From the NCBI RefSeq assembly GCF_000165395.2, contig NC_010574.1:124001-188000 (forward strand): a DNA stretch of 64,000 nt. Reading direction: 5' to 3'. The notes beneath the pieces are model-generated. The model was not told the DNA's origin, made no database searches, and saw nothing but the letters and a program-made list of their open reading frames with translations. Of the stretch, positions 1-11,631 are shown piece after piece; positions within the stretch are counted from its first letter, which is position 1; every line of letters starts with the position of its first letter. A program made the position numbers and the translations under genes. This stretch comes from Babesia bovis T2Bo (lineage: Eukaryota; Apicomplexa; Aconoidasida; Piroplasmida; Babesiidae).

Positions 1-309
1 GACTCAGTTTTTCGTATGTACGGCTTGCCGTCACCGTTGGAAGGAGTAGTTGCTTTTGAAACGTTGGACGTTGTCGATATTTAATGGCCCTTATCGCATT
101 TGTTATGACCTTGCTCTATTATCTAACTCATCAATGAAGTTAATATGCGTATTTTGTTACATTATGACTTCCTTATATACCTATAGGTGTATATTCTATA
201 ATATTGCAACTATTTTAGTTGCATTAATTGCGTGTTGGACCATAGGTCGTCATTCATATAGCTTCCGTGTAATTGTTACATTTAAATATTAGTGTACCTC
301 TTAAGTGAC
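1..309. other. Left edge, no supported gene
   Basis: T-rich sequence downstream of the kelch gene. A short open stretch on the + strand (50-292) lacks an ATG at its first codon and shows no recognisable domain. I see no gene here. Confidence 0.4.
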
Positions 310-2186
310 TTATTGAGTTGTCGTTGAATGCTCTGTGGGTTGGGTTGGTTCGAGGTTGTTATCGTTCATGCGCTGCATTTCATTTGCCAGGCTTCTTGCT
401 GCTGCCTCTTCGATTTTCTGTGCGCATATTTTAGCTGCTTGGCGTTGTGGTCTGGTTGATGTCACTGGTATTGGTGGGTGTTCCACATCTGGTATTTTAA
501 TTTGATGTTGCATTGCGCATACTGAATTTTTGCACGGTTCTTCTGTCGTGTTATTTATCCTTTCTTCTTCAGCTTCTCTGAGTCGATTCATTATCTCTTC
601 TATGTAGTTTCTTTCGATTGTGTTTGCTATGTCCTGTGTTTCATCACCTGTATTTGGTTCTGCGATATGCTCCAGGTATACTGTGGATGCAATATTTTTT
701 AATCCACCAAAATGTGACATTCTTCTGTTTATAAGTATGCTGCGATGGCCTGTGAATGGTAGTGATTCTTCGGTGAATTGTAATTCGCGCGCTTCCATAT
801 GGTATACGAGACATTGGTGTACTGTAGGATACTCTGATGTGTAATCCTCTCCACCGGTGATGACGATCTCTCCGTTTCCGTATGTCATGGAATGGAATGC
901 TCTTCGTTCTATGGGTCCTTTGGCGGTTATGGGTAGTATTGCCCATCTCAACTCTCCATGGTTATCCATCCCAAGTGCGTATAATCTGGAGCTATCGTCA
1001 TCTGTTATCCCACCGTATATAATGAGTGGGTTTGGTGGATCCATTCCTATCTTCACTGCAGAGTGGAATGACCTTGGTGAAGGCACCGGTCCGATAATAT
1101 CTACTATTTTCCATTCATTTGCAGAGACCCTAGATCCGTCCACGAAGCTGCCTGTGTTCATTTCAAGCACCCAGAGGTCATTCAATAACTCTTTACCATC
1201 GGTACCTCCAAATATTGTTAGATACTCTCCTACCTGTGCCATTACATGGCCATATCTATTTGTTGGCAACTTTCCTGTGACATTGACAACTATCCAACTT
1301 GCATCTTCCATTTGGTTTTGTAACGGCAGGACATTTAAGGTCATATCTGTGAGTGACCGTTGCTCTCCAAATCCCCCAGTTACACAGAGAAATGGAGTAT
1401 CTATATCAGTATATATGACCGTTGCAGCGTGGAATGCTCTGGCAGATGGCGTCCCCTTCGTCTGCACTGGATTCCACATTCCACATTTTGGATATGCCGT
1501 TACTACGTACAGTTCGTTTGATACCTCAAGGTCGTATATGGCTACTCATAGATGACTACATATACGTTTAACTTACTGTCTAGTATATTGGAAATGCTTA
1601 ACTTTCCATTGCAAGCTTGCATTTGTTCTTCTGACGGTATAGCTCCACCAAACATGGCCAACACAAGTTCCTTGTCTTGTGTATGTCCTTGTTTCATAGC
1701 CTCATCACTCCTCGTTGGCATCCTATCCTTTAGAAGTGCTTTAAAATGTGTTGTTTTAAAATTGAGCTCTGTTTTACATTTTCCCGTAGCATAATCGTAG
1801 ACAGTTGCTGGATTGATATTAGCTAATGGGAAGTTGACTTCATCTTCCTTCATTAGTGTGTTCCAAAATCTATCGCTTTGTTCCATATTCCATATTCCAT
1901 GTATTACTTGTTTAGATTCTTCTGCATTTATGATTTTTTCGTATGTTTCATCTACATTTTCACCTTGCCTTGGACGTATTAACTTTGTTATTCTTTCTTT
2001 CAGTTTGATTTTCCTTTGATATAGCTCTAATGTATCAATATATACATTTTTACTCTCTCTGGAGCCCATTTCGGGGGTACTGTGGTCAGTATCACCTTGG
2101 TTTTGTTCATTCGGTTGGTCGTGTTCTGCTGTTGCGATGAAAGCGTCCACCGAATGGCCGAACCTCGGGCGCGCTGCAGTTCCCAT
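310..2186 (-). CDS. Kelch-repeat protein
   Basis: Two exons, 2186-1577 and 1541-310, joined over a 35-bp intron (1542-1576; donor GTAAGT, acceptor TAG) give 613 residues. The join restores an unbroken kelch blade across the boundary: YDLEVSNELYVV before the former internal Met. Several blades follow with the typical pattern of a GG pair, a spaced Tyr/Trp and PxxRxxH-like turns (SARAFHAATV, PTNRYGHVMA, SPRSFHSAVK, ERRAFHSMTY). The first 190 residues hold no blade that I can see, and the C-terminus is charged and Thr/Gln-rich. A kelch propeller normally mediates protein-protein contacts; the partner cannot be read from sequence. No BTB, F-box or phosphatase domain was seen. The next gene upstream on this strand ends 87 bp away. 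Confidence 0.85.
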
Positions 2187-2273
2187 TTTAATATATTATT
2201 TTTAAAATAAAATTTATTTGTATATTTACATATTGTTAGCTACTAATTGTGACGTCGGTTCCTGTCTGTAGGT

Positions 2274-3426
2274 TTAGCACAGTATCGACCTCATATATTG
2301 AGAGATCTCCGTGGAATATAACATTTCCTTCGTAGGAATCTGTGTGTATAAGGAATCCTGTTCATTTATTATCTCCAGTTTAGCGTACTTACCACTACTG
2401 ATTGGCAAGGGCTTGTACATAACTTTGTCATTTAGCTCTTGTCCATCGAAGGTAGATATGTGAAGCCTTTCGTCTGCGATATATTGTGGACATACTAGTG
2501 TATCATTTTGTCGGACGTATATCAATGCTTGTGGCATGGTTGCTTCCATGTTTCGTATTCTGATATCGTAACACAGTGACAGTTCTTTTGCATCGGTGTT
2601 GTATTTACACAGTAGGTGGTCACTTTTGACGTTTTTGGGATCGTTTTTATGGTTGAGTAGGTATACGGCATTATTTCCTGCTGCGATTCGTTGTAGCATT
2701 GGGTTTCCGCAGAATGTGCCTTTGACCATCCGCCCTGCCATATCTGTGACATCGTACGTGATGTCTTACCTGTAATGTCTATTGTCTGTGTTTCTGCTGC
2801 GTTTTGTGCTACCTTGAGGAGCGGTTCAAGCCACTTTGACTGCATGACAACTATGCAGTATGTGTTGTCGTATTCATCCTGTTTTTGGCATGTCCATGAA
2901 TACGTCTGTTCTTTGCATATTTCGTATGGCAATCTGAGTAGTGCTGTATAACCGTATTCTTCATTGTTTGAGTTCATATATAATCCTGCAAGTCCATATG
3001 GGTTAACCGATGGGTATAGGTTAATTGCGGTTGGTGAATTTCTAGTCCATGTTAATGTACTGTTCTTTTCGATATCTATTATCCTCGAAGCCTCTATGTT
3101 GATTGTTTTTTCGAGGTTTGGGAGTTGGTATACTGTCCTTGGTAGTGTCAACGATTTGTGTAGTTTGATCTTTATCGTTGGCATAGACAGTTCCGTCAGT
3201 TTGAGTCCTGTCGGTCTTCTTTTCTGGATATCATTGTACACATCTATGTATAATACTTTCTTACCGTATATGCGATATCGCGATTTGATATGTTGGAGCC
3301 ATATAGCAATACGATTGTCATAACTGTCAATAGTATGGATAAGTGCAGGTAGGTATGCATTTCATTGTTTGCATCCTCCTCATTATTATTTAATGGTATG
3401 AAACCTGGGACGTTCATAATTTTCAC
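2274..3426 (-). CDS. Secreted or type II membrane protein, unknown function
   Basis: Three exons, 3426-3265, 3223-2770 and 2734-2274, separated by introns of 41 and 35 bp with GTAAGA donors, give 358 residues in one frame. Near residues 25-45 there is one hydrophobic segment (LHLSILLTVMTIVLLYG) after a short acidic N-terminus, so it is either a late signal peptide or a signal anchor. The rest has several Asn-linked glycosylation-type sites and about seven scattered cysteines. A 6-Cys (s48/45) relation is possible but the cysteine pattern is not clear enough to claim. For the second intron a 26-bp alternative acceptor also keeps the frame; 35 bp fits the local norm better. Confidence 0.6.
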
Positions 3427-3539
3427 ATTTGTGTTATTTAATATATTTCCGTTTGGTGTAGTCGGCCTACGCGACCGTGGTATTCATGTTCCCCAGTTTG
3501 GGTTTAACTAGACATTACGGCCTCAGCACATCGTTACTA

Positions 3540-3576
<37 letters not shown>

Positions 3577-4311
3577 TTTCCGTTTTTTTAACGGAATCAC
3601 TTTTTCTTTTGCGTGCTATATTTCCTTTCCAGGAACTCTACGCATCTCGCGATTAATGCATCTTCTAGGTCGCTATTCGTTTCATTGCACTGCTCTAGAG
3701 CTGACAATGGCGAGGTCCCTGCAGTTGCGTACGACGTGCTGAATACATCTTCGTACGACCGACTCATTCTTGTGGCTGCACGTATTTATATTTCCCGATT
3801 AATGCATAACATATGCAACAGAACACGAAATAACATATGTATTTACCACTACACGTAACATTTCCTTTTTGATCGCATGGGAATAGTAAATTGGAATGCA
3901 CTTTGTCACTCAGGGTATGGAATCACTGAACAGACCATTCGCATGAATATAATTTCTACAAAGATGACGGAAGACTCAACCACGCTTACGCAGCACACGT
4001 TGTGTCACAATCAGAGAGAAGATTAGCCATATATCCTCATGTATCGGATTATTTCGAAAAGTGTACATCACTTGTGCGCGTGCTCCATGGCGTTTAGACT
4101 ATACAAAGCAGGGTACCGGACCAATTGCATTGGACACTAATAACCTAGACTAGGGATCGTATTGAGGGCACTGGTTCCCGATGGAGTAACACAGTATACA
4201 CGGCCCCTATACCAACGAAATGGAATTCAGAAACATAAGTCATACATTCGACAGTGCAGGTATCCACGGAATTGGCCAACACTGAAGTTATGCTAGCTAG
4301 TAACTAGTGTG
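3427..4311. other. Intergenic stretch with AT palindrome
   Basis: No convincing gene. The open stretch at 3613-3858 (+) has no recognisable content. It holds the 36-bp AT palindrome described separately. The part next to 4311 may contain a last exon of the CCCH gene. Confidence 0.4.
3541..3576. repeat. Perfect 36-bp AT palindrome
   Basis: An alternating AT run (3544-3573) is capped on both sides by CGC/GCG, so the whole 36 bp is its own reverse complement and could extrude as a cruciform. Other plain AT runs lie at 34486-34503 (inside an intron), 41602-41625 and 48488-48512. Confidence 0.9.
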
Positions 4312-5214
4312 TTACAACATACCTGAGAAGTTGAAAAGATCCTTGTTATCCAGTGACTGCGTCAGCTGCCTGTTGAATTTCTGTGATGACAGATAAGCTT
4401 GCATCTGTAGCGGCGAGGTCAGTCCTCCTTGCTGTTCCTTCCACAACGCTTCTCTCCTCTGCTTCATGATATCATGTGTTTCTTTGGTAGCGTTTTTCCT
4501 TCGTGTGATCCTGTGTTTAAAGTGGCAGAAGTTGCAATCCAGTCCGTTTTTGCATGAGTTGACTGCTTTATTTGCGAATACGCATGGTTTGCAGTATCCA
4601 TTTGCGTGTGTTATTGACCCGAAGCTGGGTACTTCTTCTATTAAAGTGGTTTCATACTTTTCTCTGATGGTCTCTATAATGTGAACAATGTTTATTTCCG
4701 TATTGTTAGTGAGGCACTTGCGTATTACCGCGAATATGCGTGTGCGTAATGCATCTACATCCAGATGTACCTTTTCGGTTTCAGGCGGAAGTTCCAAGCT
4801 TATTAAATCCCTTTGATATAGTTCGTCTACATATTTTCGTAAAACATCTACCATACTCTGGGTAAATAACGACTTGATGACTTTGAGCAGCTTTGCATCT
4901 TGTTCATCGACATTGTTATTGCTTCCTGCTTGCCTTGGGGTGTGAACTTCGCCAGTATCTGACCATGCAAGGTTATAATTGTTGTCTACGTGGGTGGTTT
5001 CTACGGAGACCATGCTTGAGAATGCTGACCTGGCGGTGCTCACTCCGCTAGAGTCTCCACCGTGTAGGTATTCATTGGAGAACATGTTTACATTACTTGT
5101 GTAATCATATAGTGAAGACAAATCATTATAGGGTGACAGCTTGGTTCCTCCGAACGCTCTGGTGATGAGGTCGGAGCAGTCATCCATTGTTAAGGCATTA
5201 AATTCAGCATCCAT
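4312..5214 (-). CDS. CCCH-type zinc finger RNA-binding protein
   Basis: A 300-residue frame. Around residues 208-235 it has CKPCVFANKAVNSCKNG then CNFCHFKH, the compact C-x-C-NG-x-x-C-x-F-CH signature of the apicomplexan single CCCH finger family, followed by the basic run ITRRKNATKE. The rest is low in domains. Proteins with this finger usually bind single-stranded RNA; the target is unknown. The frame ends FNFSGML, but the codons there read TCAG-GTATGT, a good donor. A 41-bp intron from it to a CTTCAG acceptor would open a further 46 or so codons, so the true C-terminus may differ. Confidence 0.8.
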   Translation of the reverse strand: MDAEFNALTMDDCSDLITRAFGGTKLSPYNDLSSLYDYTSNVNMFSNEYLHGGDSSGVSTARSAFSSMVSVETTHVDNNYNLAWSDTGEVHTPRQAGSNNNVDEQDAKLLKVIKSLFTQSMVDVLRKYVDELYQRDLISLELPPETEKVHLDVDALRTRIFAVIRKCLTNNTEINIVHIIETIREKYETTLIEEVPSFGSITHANGYCKPCVFANKAVNSCKNGLDCNFCHFKHRITRRKNATKETHDIMKQRREALWKEQQGGLTSPLQMQAYLSSQKFNRQLTQSLDNKDLFNFSGML

Positions 5215-6264
5215 TTTGCTAGTGTGGTTAACAGCTCTCCTTCATACGCCTTAATGTTATTCTCTACGCATCTGCGCCCTTTTCGGCGTCTGATCCTTTG
5301 AGTTGGTACTGTTTGCTTTGTGGAATCTTACCTTCGCAAAACAGCGTTACCTTCTTAGGTGTTTTTGCGTATTAATTAGAAAATATCAAAATATCAGAGT
5401 TGTGAGAGTCCTTTGCGTGTTTGGTTTCAACTGCCTCAAAGCCTCTCTTCTAACATCCGACGACAACTCATACCATAATTATGCGACCATTAATCTTTGT
5501 GGCGCTGTTGTTTAAAATAATTATATTGCTATTACATTAATCTTTGAATGCTGCATATATATTTTTTGTCACATTCTTCTGGCCTGTTGGTACTTTAGCC
5601 TTGTAATGAGAATGGCCGGGGCGAGCATGCGTTTTAATGCGCGTTGTCCTGTGCTGTTGACCTGATGCGATTGAATTGCTTCTTTGGCAGCTCGATTAAT
5701 TATATTTTAGAAATATGTATTATTATTTTGTATTTGGTTACGTTTTCCTATCCATTCAAACCACGTCTCTTATATTTCTCTGAAGGATGTCGGGCATAAG
5801 GTGCTGGTTTAGATCTTTCTTCCGTAGTTCTGCGGCGATTCCCTCACATTTTCGTTTCCTATGATTGTACTGGCTATATGTACTTCATGCCTTGGTGATT
5901 TGTTGCCTTGTCGTTGGTGCCACCTGGTGGACTTGTTCTGTCCACTACATGACAGTTTGCCAGGTGTTGTTTGATGTTGTTTTTAAGCTCGTTGTTTTGC
6001 AATTTCCCACGTGTTTAGTATATGAGACTAAGCAACTGAGTACGTGTTGGTGGATTTACTGTTTTTGGCTCACATGGGTGCCATATAATTACGATGCCTA
6101 TACCTTCCTTTGGCATTAACCTTGTTCCCTTATTTGTTAACACACTAGCAATCACTATTTGTGTGTAACTTTCGAGTTTATGTCCTTGTTGATATGAGGT
6201 GTGTGACCTGTCGTGGTGCCGCAGTACGACTCTTTTTTTCACCAGTAGCATCTTATTTATCGCC
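5215..6264. other. Divergent intergenic region, no firm gene
   Basis: Lies between the starts of the CCCH gene (-) and PIG-M (+), so both promoters should be here. An ATG at 5787 opens a 25-codon frame that meets TGA and then stays open to 6119, encoding a hydrophobic, Cys/Trp-rich stretch. I could not find a splice that removes the TGA, so I do not call a gene. Confidence 0.35.
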
Positions 6265-7988
6265 ATGCTTGACAATTTCTTGAGGTCGGTCCCTTTGGCC
6301 GACCGTGACCCTGTGGGTTACATGATTCAGACTTATTTTCCTCCTCGTGTGTTACTTTACATAGCATCTACCTTTATTCATGTATTTTTGGCTATTTACA
6401 GCTCTGTCCATGACACAGTGTGTACGTTAACATTTTTGTGATATGATGATGTATTTTCAGTTGAGGTCAAGTACACTGACGTTGATTATAATGTCTTTAC
6501 TGATGCAGCTCGTCTATTGCTCAAGGGTGAATCTGTATACGACCGTCATACATATCGCTACACACCCTTGCTGTAGGTTTATTGGTATCCTATCTTAACG
6601 TTGTTTCAGTGCATTATTAGTTACTCCTAACGTCTTCCTTCACCGTTCTTTTGGGAAGTTGTTATTTTCTGTTTTTGACCTTCTTGCTGGTTACATGTTG
6701 GAAGGTCTTTTGGAGTACAAGAGCAACTACTTACTTTCTTTATGGCTATTGAATCCATTTGTAATAATCATTTCTACTCGGGGCAATGCTGACTGCATCA
6801 TATGCTTTTTGGTTATCGCTACTCTTTACTTCGTTCGTCGTGGTCAGATTGTCTATGGTGCCATATTGTAGGTGATTTACATCTTGTTCTAATATTACGT
6901 AGCTACGGTCTTGCTGTACACTTCAAGATATATCCCGTGATATATGCACTTCCTTTTGTGCTATACTTTTCCCTTGGTGACATGGTAGGTTCCTATTGTA
7001 ATGATAACCAATTTTGCAGAACATCAGCAAAGGCAAGTGTTCTCTTTTAACGAAGATTTGGAATGTCATATCGAGCTTTGTGAACCACAACCTGTTTGTA
7101 TTTGGTACTGTGAGCATTTCTGTCCTTTTATTGTGCACCATTGTTTCTTACTATTGGTAGGTTTTTTTCGTTATATGCCCGGTAGTCCCGATTATTCCTA
7201 TACACTTGGAACGTCTACAAATCTGGGACGGTTGTAGTACTGCGAATTATGTATCGTCTCGGTGATATGTTGTCCCATTTATTCAAGTTTCATGTGTCTA
7301 TCGTTGATCTATCTTCTGTATCTGTATACACTAAATATTTACAGCTTCGGTGATGACTTCCTTTATGAGTCTCTTTTGTACCATTACGTGCGCAAGGACC
7401 ATAGGCATAACTTTTCTATATTCTTCAATTTGATGTATCATTTGGTTGACTCTGATAAGAAGGTATAGTTCCGTTAATTCCATGTCAATATTCCACCAGA
7501 TTAACAATATTTTGACCTTTATTCCGCAATTCGTTTGCCTATTTAGTTACGGTTTATTGGGTCACCGTGACCTTGAGTTGTCTATGTTTCTACAGGTATG
7601 TCATTGTTCTATTGACTCATTATGTTTAGACTGTATCTTTCGTTGCATTGAACAAGGTTATCACATGTCAATACCATCTTTGGTGGATGTGTCTGCTTCC
7701 GTTGGTTTTGTCTAAGCATGTGTTTTCACGTGGCGCATTGCTTGTGCAGCGTGTTGCTATATTTGCTTTTGTGGTAGCTAATGCCGCTTGGCTTTTCTAT
7801 GCGTATGGCCTTGAGATGAAGGGTTACAACACTTACAATATGGTGGGTTGTTTGATACATTTGAATATACATTTCAGCTTTTATTTTGTTCCGTTGCTTT
7901 TGTGGTATCGCAGATGTCGATGGGTTGGTTATTCCTGCGTCAGCGTGTATCAAAATTGTCCGTGGAGGGTGAATCGCAGCAACATTAG
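6265..7988 (+). CDS. PIGM: GPI mannosyltransferase 1 (PIG-M)
   Basis: Adds the first alpha-1,4-mannose to the GPI precursor, from dolichol-phosphate mannose, in the ER lumen. Eight exons: 6265-6421, 6461-6572, 6610-6867, 6903-6984, 7020-7156, 7345-7462, 7500-7595/7630-7842 and 7878-7988 (the last group is three exons, so nine segments in all). Every join keeps frame. Family landmarks are clear: the luminal acidic motif [14 protein letters not shown], then [44 protein letters not shown], and RKDHRHNFS. The protein is strongly hydrophobic with many membrane spans. Seven introns are 34-39 bp; one (7157-7344) is 188 bp. The first in-frame ATG is 6265. GPI anchors are the main surface attachment in piroplasms, so this should be essential. 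Confidence 0.93.
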
Positions 7989-8189
7989 TTTTTTCTACGT
8001 TGGATAACTGGTTTCTAATGTATATTACTAAAATGGTACCAATTAGCATGTTAGTTCCTATTGCATTGTGTTAACTATATCGTCCTTGTTATAGCAAGTC
8101 ATATACACGTGTGATTACATTTCTTTGTCAGTACATTGCACATAGTTCTATTGTAACTACATTATAATTTATGTCACAGCAGTTCCATA

Positions 8190-10822
8190 TCAATCTAATT
8201 CTAATGCGCGGTTGTTTAGGTCACGTAACCGTGTGAATGTATGTTCCATGGATTCCACGTTGGCCTTGAGCGTGTCGTATATCCATTCGTCCACAACTCG
8301 CTTGACACAATCACGGAATCCCTGGGTTTCTCCTGCCTGTGTTGCTTTGCATGTGATGTATCTACGCATTCTATCTGCGCATCTTGTGTATACTTGTGTG
8401 CTAAGATCGTTGAGATGGTTTACTTCTGCCTCTTGCAGCCTTTGGCGCATTAATTCACGTTCCAGTGCGATAACCCGGTTACGACGTTCCCTGATATCTC
8501 GTGCTGCCTTTTGCACGGCTTCTGCACGTTCCTTTAGTTTAATGACCTTGTTGCGATATTCCTGTAATGTGTTCAGCACTTGTGCGATATCCGTGTAGAC
8601 AACGTTGAATGAATCCACTGAATTCTGTACCACTTGTCCTAATCTCGTTTGTGTCTTAAGTTTCAGCATTATTTCAGTATCAATGGTCCCAAGTTGCTTG
8701 GCAAGAGCTACAGTTTTCTGTGCGTTAGATTAGGCAGTACATGGATCCAACCTACCTCCTTGTAATCCTGTGAACTGCGTGTAATCTTCCGTGCCTCTGT
8801 AAACATAGATTGTGTCTTGTTTAATGCTTCTTTGGCGTACTGCAGATAGGAAGGTACTGCATCTCCTAGTTGTAATTGCGAGGGCAACTTGGGTGCATTA
8901 AAATCAAGTTCCCTGGTCTGTGACGATGGCAAGTCAGACAGTGCTGGTGTAATATCAATATGTTCGTTTGTTACTAGTTGGGTCACTACAGTTTTCACGT
9001 GCCTCAGCTCCTCGTGCGAAGTCAGGTAACAGTACAACGCTTGTATCATGTACAGGCCGTGATTACCTATCCGTCGACCATCCGAGGCTACAATCACAGG
9101 TTGGGAGTGTGTAAATATATGGTTTCCGGATATTCGATGTTTCACCAGTCTATGCAGTGATATTTCCTTATCTTCTACGTTGACTGTGCACGTCTCTGCT
9201 GCGGAGTGGGCCACGCAGTAGGTATTAACCCTGGATACTTGCACGCTCGCTCCGAATCGCCCCTGTGTATTGTACGTATGTACATAGTTGAGGTACTGTA
9301 TATCCCTTTTGGCACCAGGTCTGTAGAAATGCGATGTGCAAGGTTTGATTGCGCTGTTACCGTGATATAGCACCATACGTCCATTCGTTGCAGCTGCTAA
9401 CAGTTCTAGGCGTGGCTCTGTGTTAATCACGGTGAACGACTCGAAATTCCCGTGGTCCACATCGTCGGTAGTCTCTAGTCTATATACGGAGGGTATAAGC
9501 TTAACCGGGGCATTTCCATCCTCTTCTTCAACGTAATCCAGTTGATTAACGAATCCATTTGTTTCTATAGCCGACAGACTTTTAATCAAGAGGCTAATAT
9601 CTTCTGGTGTTTGTATTGAATCCAGTCGAGGCGCATCTTTCATGCGGTATCCTTCGCACATCAGTGTTGTTGCCTTGGTTACGATACGTTGTTTGTTTCT
9701 GAAACTGTGCACGCACCCGGGTAGTAGCACTGGGCAGTATGCAAAGACGAATCCGTAGTTCGACATGACAAACACGCATGTCTTATTCCACCCATCGTTT
9801 TCGTATGCTTCCCAGCAGAAGTCAACCACTGTTCCTCTGGGTGCTGCATATGGGTCATAACTAGCTTCATTCGTCCCAGTTCTGCACATGGCTTCACTGA
9901 ATTCCATGTATATATAAGCGTTATCTATACTTTCTTCTACGTTGAATATCCGTAACACCCCGATGAGTTCGTGGCTATTCTGCAAAGCTTGATCTAAATT
10001 GCTTGTAGCTCTTTGCACGGAATCAACTCCGTTGTGATCGGGTCTTTCTGTGTATACTGAATTGGTTCCAGCCAATTGACTTTCCCGGACATTGGAACCA
10101 GTTGATATAGTTCTATTAGTGCCTTTAGTAGTTATTGAATGCTTAAATCCATTTTGTGATATACATTCTGGATTCCTGTCTAATCTCTCCATGGTTAATA
10201 TGCATATGGTATTGGCATATTGCTGGTGGAACTTTGCCTTTACTACACTGTAATGTGGGTATCCTTTGGAGTTAGAGTGCTTTTCGTGCATTACCTCTGC
10301 TCGTAGTACACTGGTGTAGAGGTATGTGTTACTACTAGGGTCGTATGTCACTGTGTTATCATCCATCTCACTGGGCACGCGTACTACGTATACATCCGAT
10401 TTCGCTGCTAGAAGGAGCAGCGTTCCATTAACATTTACTTCCATTTGTTGGAAATATCCGTGGTTGCAGACGTCATGCTCCACTAGCACTTGGAATAAAT
10501 ATTTACATAACTTCCCGTTAAGGTCTACATACTCGCATTTAATGGATATTAGCACTGTGGCCACGTTTCGCAATCCTTGCTTCTTTCTAACTGGACATTG
10601 TTCCAACAGTGTGAACACTGCAAATGAGTTGTGGCACCCTATGAAATCACAGGTTTCTGAGGATGCCACTAGGGTATATCCTGAGCAGGCATCTACAGTT
10701 TTGCAGTGATGCCTTTCTACAGCCGCTCTACGAACCCTCATGACTGTAGTTGCGTAGTCTACGCACGCCTGCGTTTCCAGTTCATTGGCATAAGTGCCTA
10801 CTATATCCACTTCTTGGTTCAT
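8190..10822 (-). CDS. Large propeller-like plus coiled-coil protein, possible Nup88/Nup82-type nucleoporin
   Basis: Two exons, 10822-8756 and 8717-8190, joined over a 38-bp intron (GTAGGT...CACAG), give 864 residues. The join makes one reading frame out of two that look like separate genes. The first 650 residues are rich in short beta-like segments and have no motif I can name. From about 690 on, the sequence is a long charged helix with heptad character (for example ERAEAVQKAARDIRERRNRV). A beta-rich N-terminal body with a C-terminal coiled coil is the layout of Nup88/Nup82, but also of other scaffold proteins, so this is a guess from architecture only. Confidence 0.6.
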
Positions 10823-11631
10823 CTTGTTTCAAGTGTGTTAGAATCTAGATGGATTCTATACCGCTATAGGTTGGATAATGTGTATATATTTCCAGTTGCA
10901 TGACCATCGTTCGCTTCTAGTTCCTGTGTATGTACATAATCCAATATTAAGGGATTCAACTTGCTCTGATACGACTCGGGATTGCTAGAGCCACTTTTAG
11001 TTGAACCACTAAAGACCGCCTTTAGACAAATTTGGCCACCTTAATGCTAGTATCTATTATATAACCCTTCTTTTATTGACACATTGCTAGATGCGGGGGG
11101 TGTATAACCCCTGAAATTCTCGTCGCGCCCGGTGTTGATATGGTTCCATACATACCCGTGTAATCCTGGAGATAAACTCAATTACGATCCCCTAAGCGAT
11201 GGATCACGTCAATGTGCAAGGGTTCTATCCTTCTCATACCACTAGCTACAGTATTTTTTAGATATATTTGTGATTTCTAGCGTCCACATGGGGAGGGTGT
11301 ATCCCACATTATATCCTTCTTGTTTATCACTAAGCCTAGATTTTATTTTCGCGGGACCCTGTTATTGGCTTTAATGTATTGCCAAATTATACACATTTTA
11401 ATTATCGCTACAACTCGTGATGGCAGGTCCTCGTGATTACTTCATTCTTTTACTTTTGCGTATTACTGACGTATAATTTGGTTATGATCCCTTTGTACTG
11501 TTTTACTTGTTATATATTGTGACTTCTTGGTTTTTTTGATCTAAACACTGGGTTATATATACCGGTGTTTGTGTATAGACAGCGTCGATGTAAGTTAAGG
11601 CGTGTACTTTTTAACTATATTTGTGGCAACG
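10823..11631. other. Divergent promoter region
   Basis: About 800 bp between two genes that face away from each other. No open frame of note, no tRNA-like fold, and no repeat was seen. It must hold the upstream signals of both genes. Confidence 0.5.

Noticed and set aside
857..1555. 232-codon plus-strand frame
   Set aside because: Opposite the kelch exon; no domain, and the kelch reading explains the sequence.
8190..8669. Separate coiled-coil gene
   Set aside because: A 38-bp intron joins it in frame to the larger upstream reading frame, so it is the last exon of that gene.
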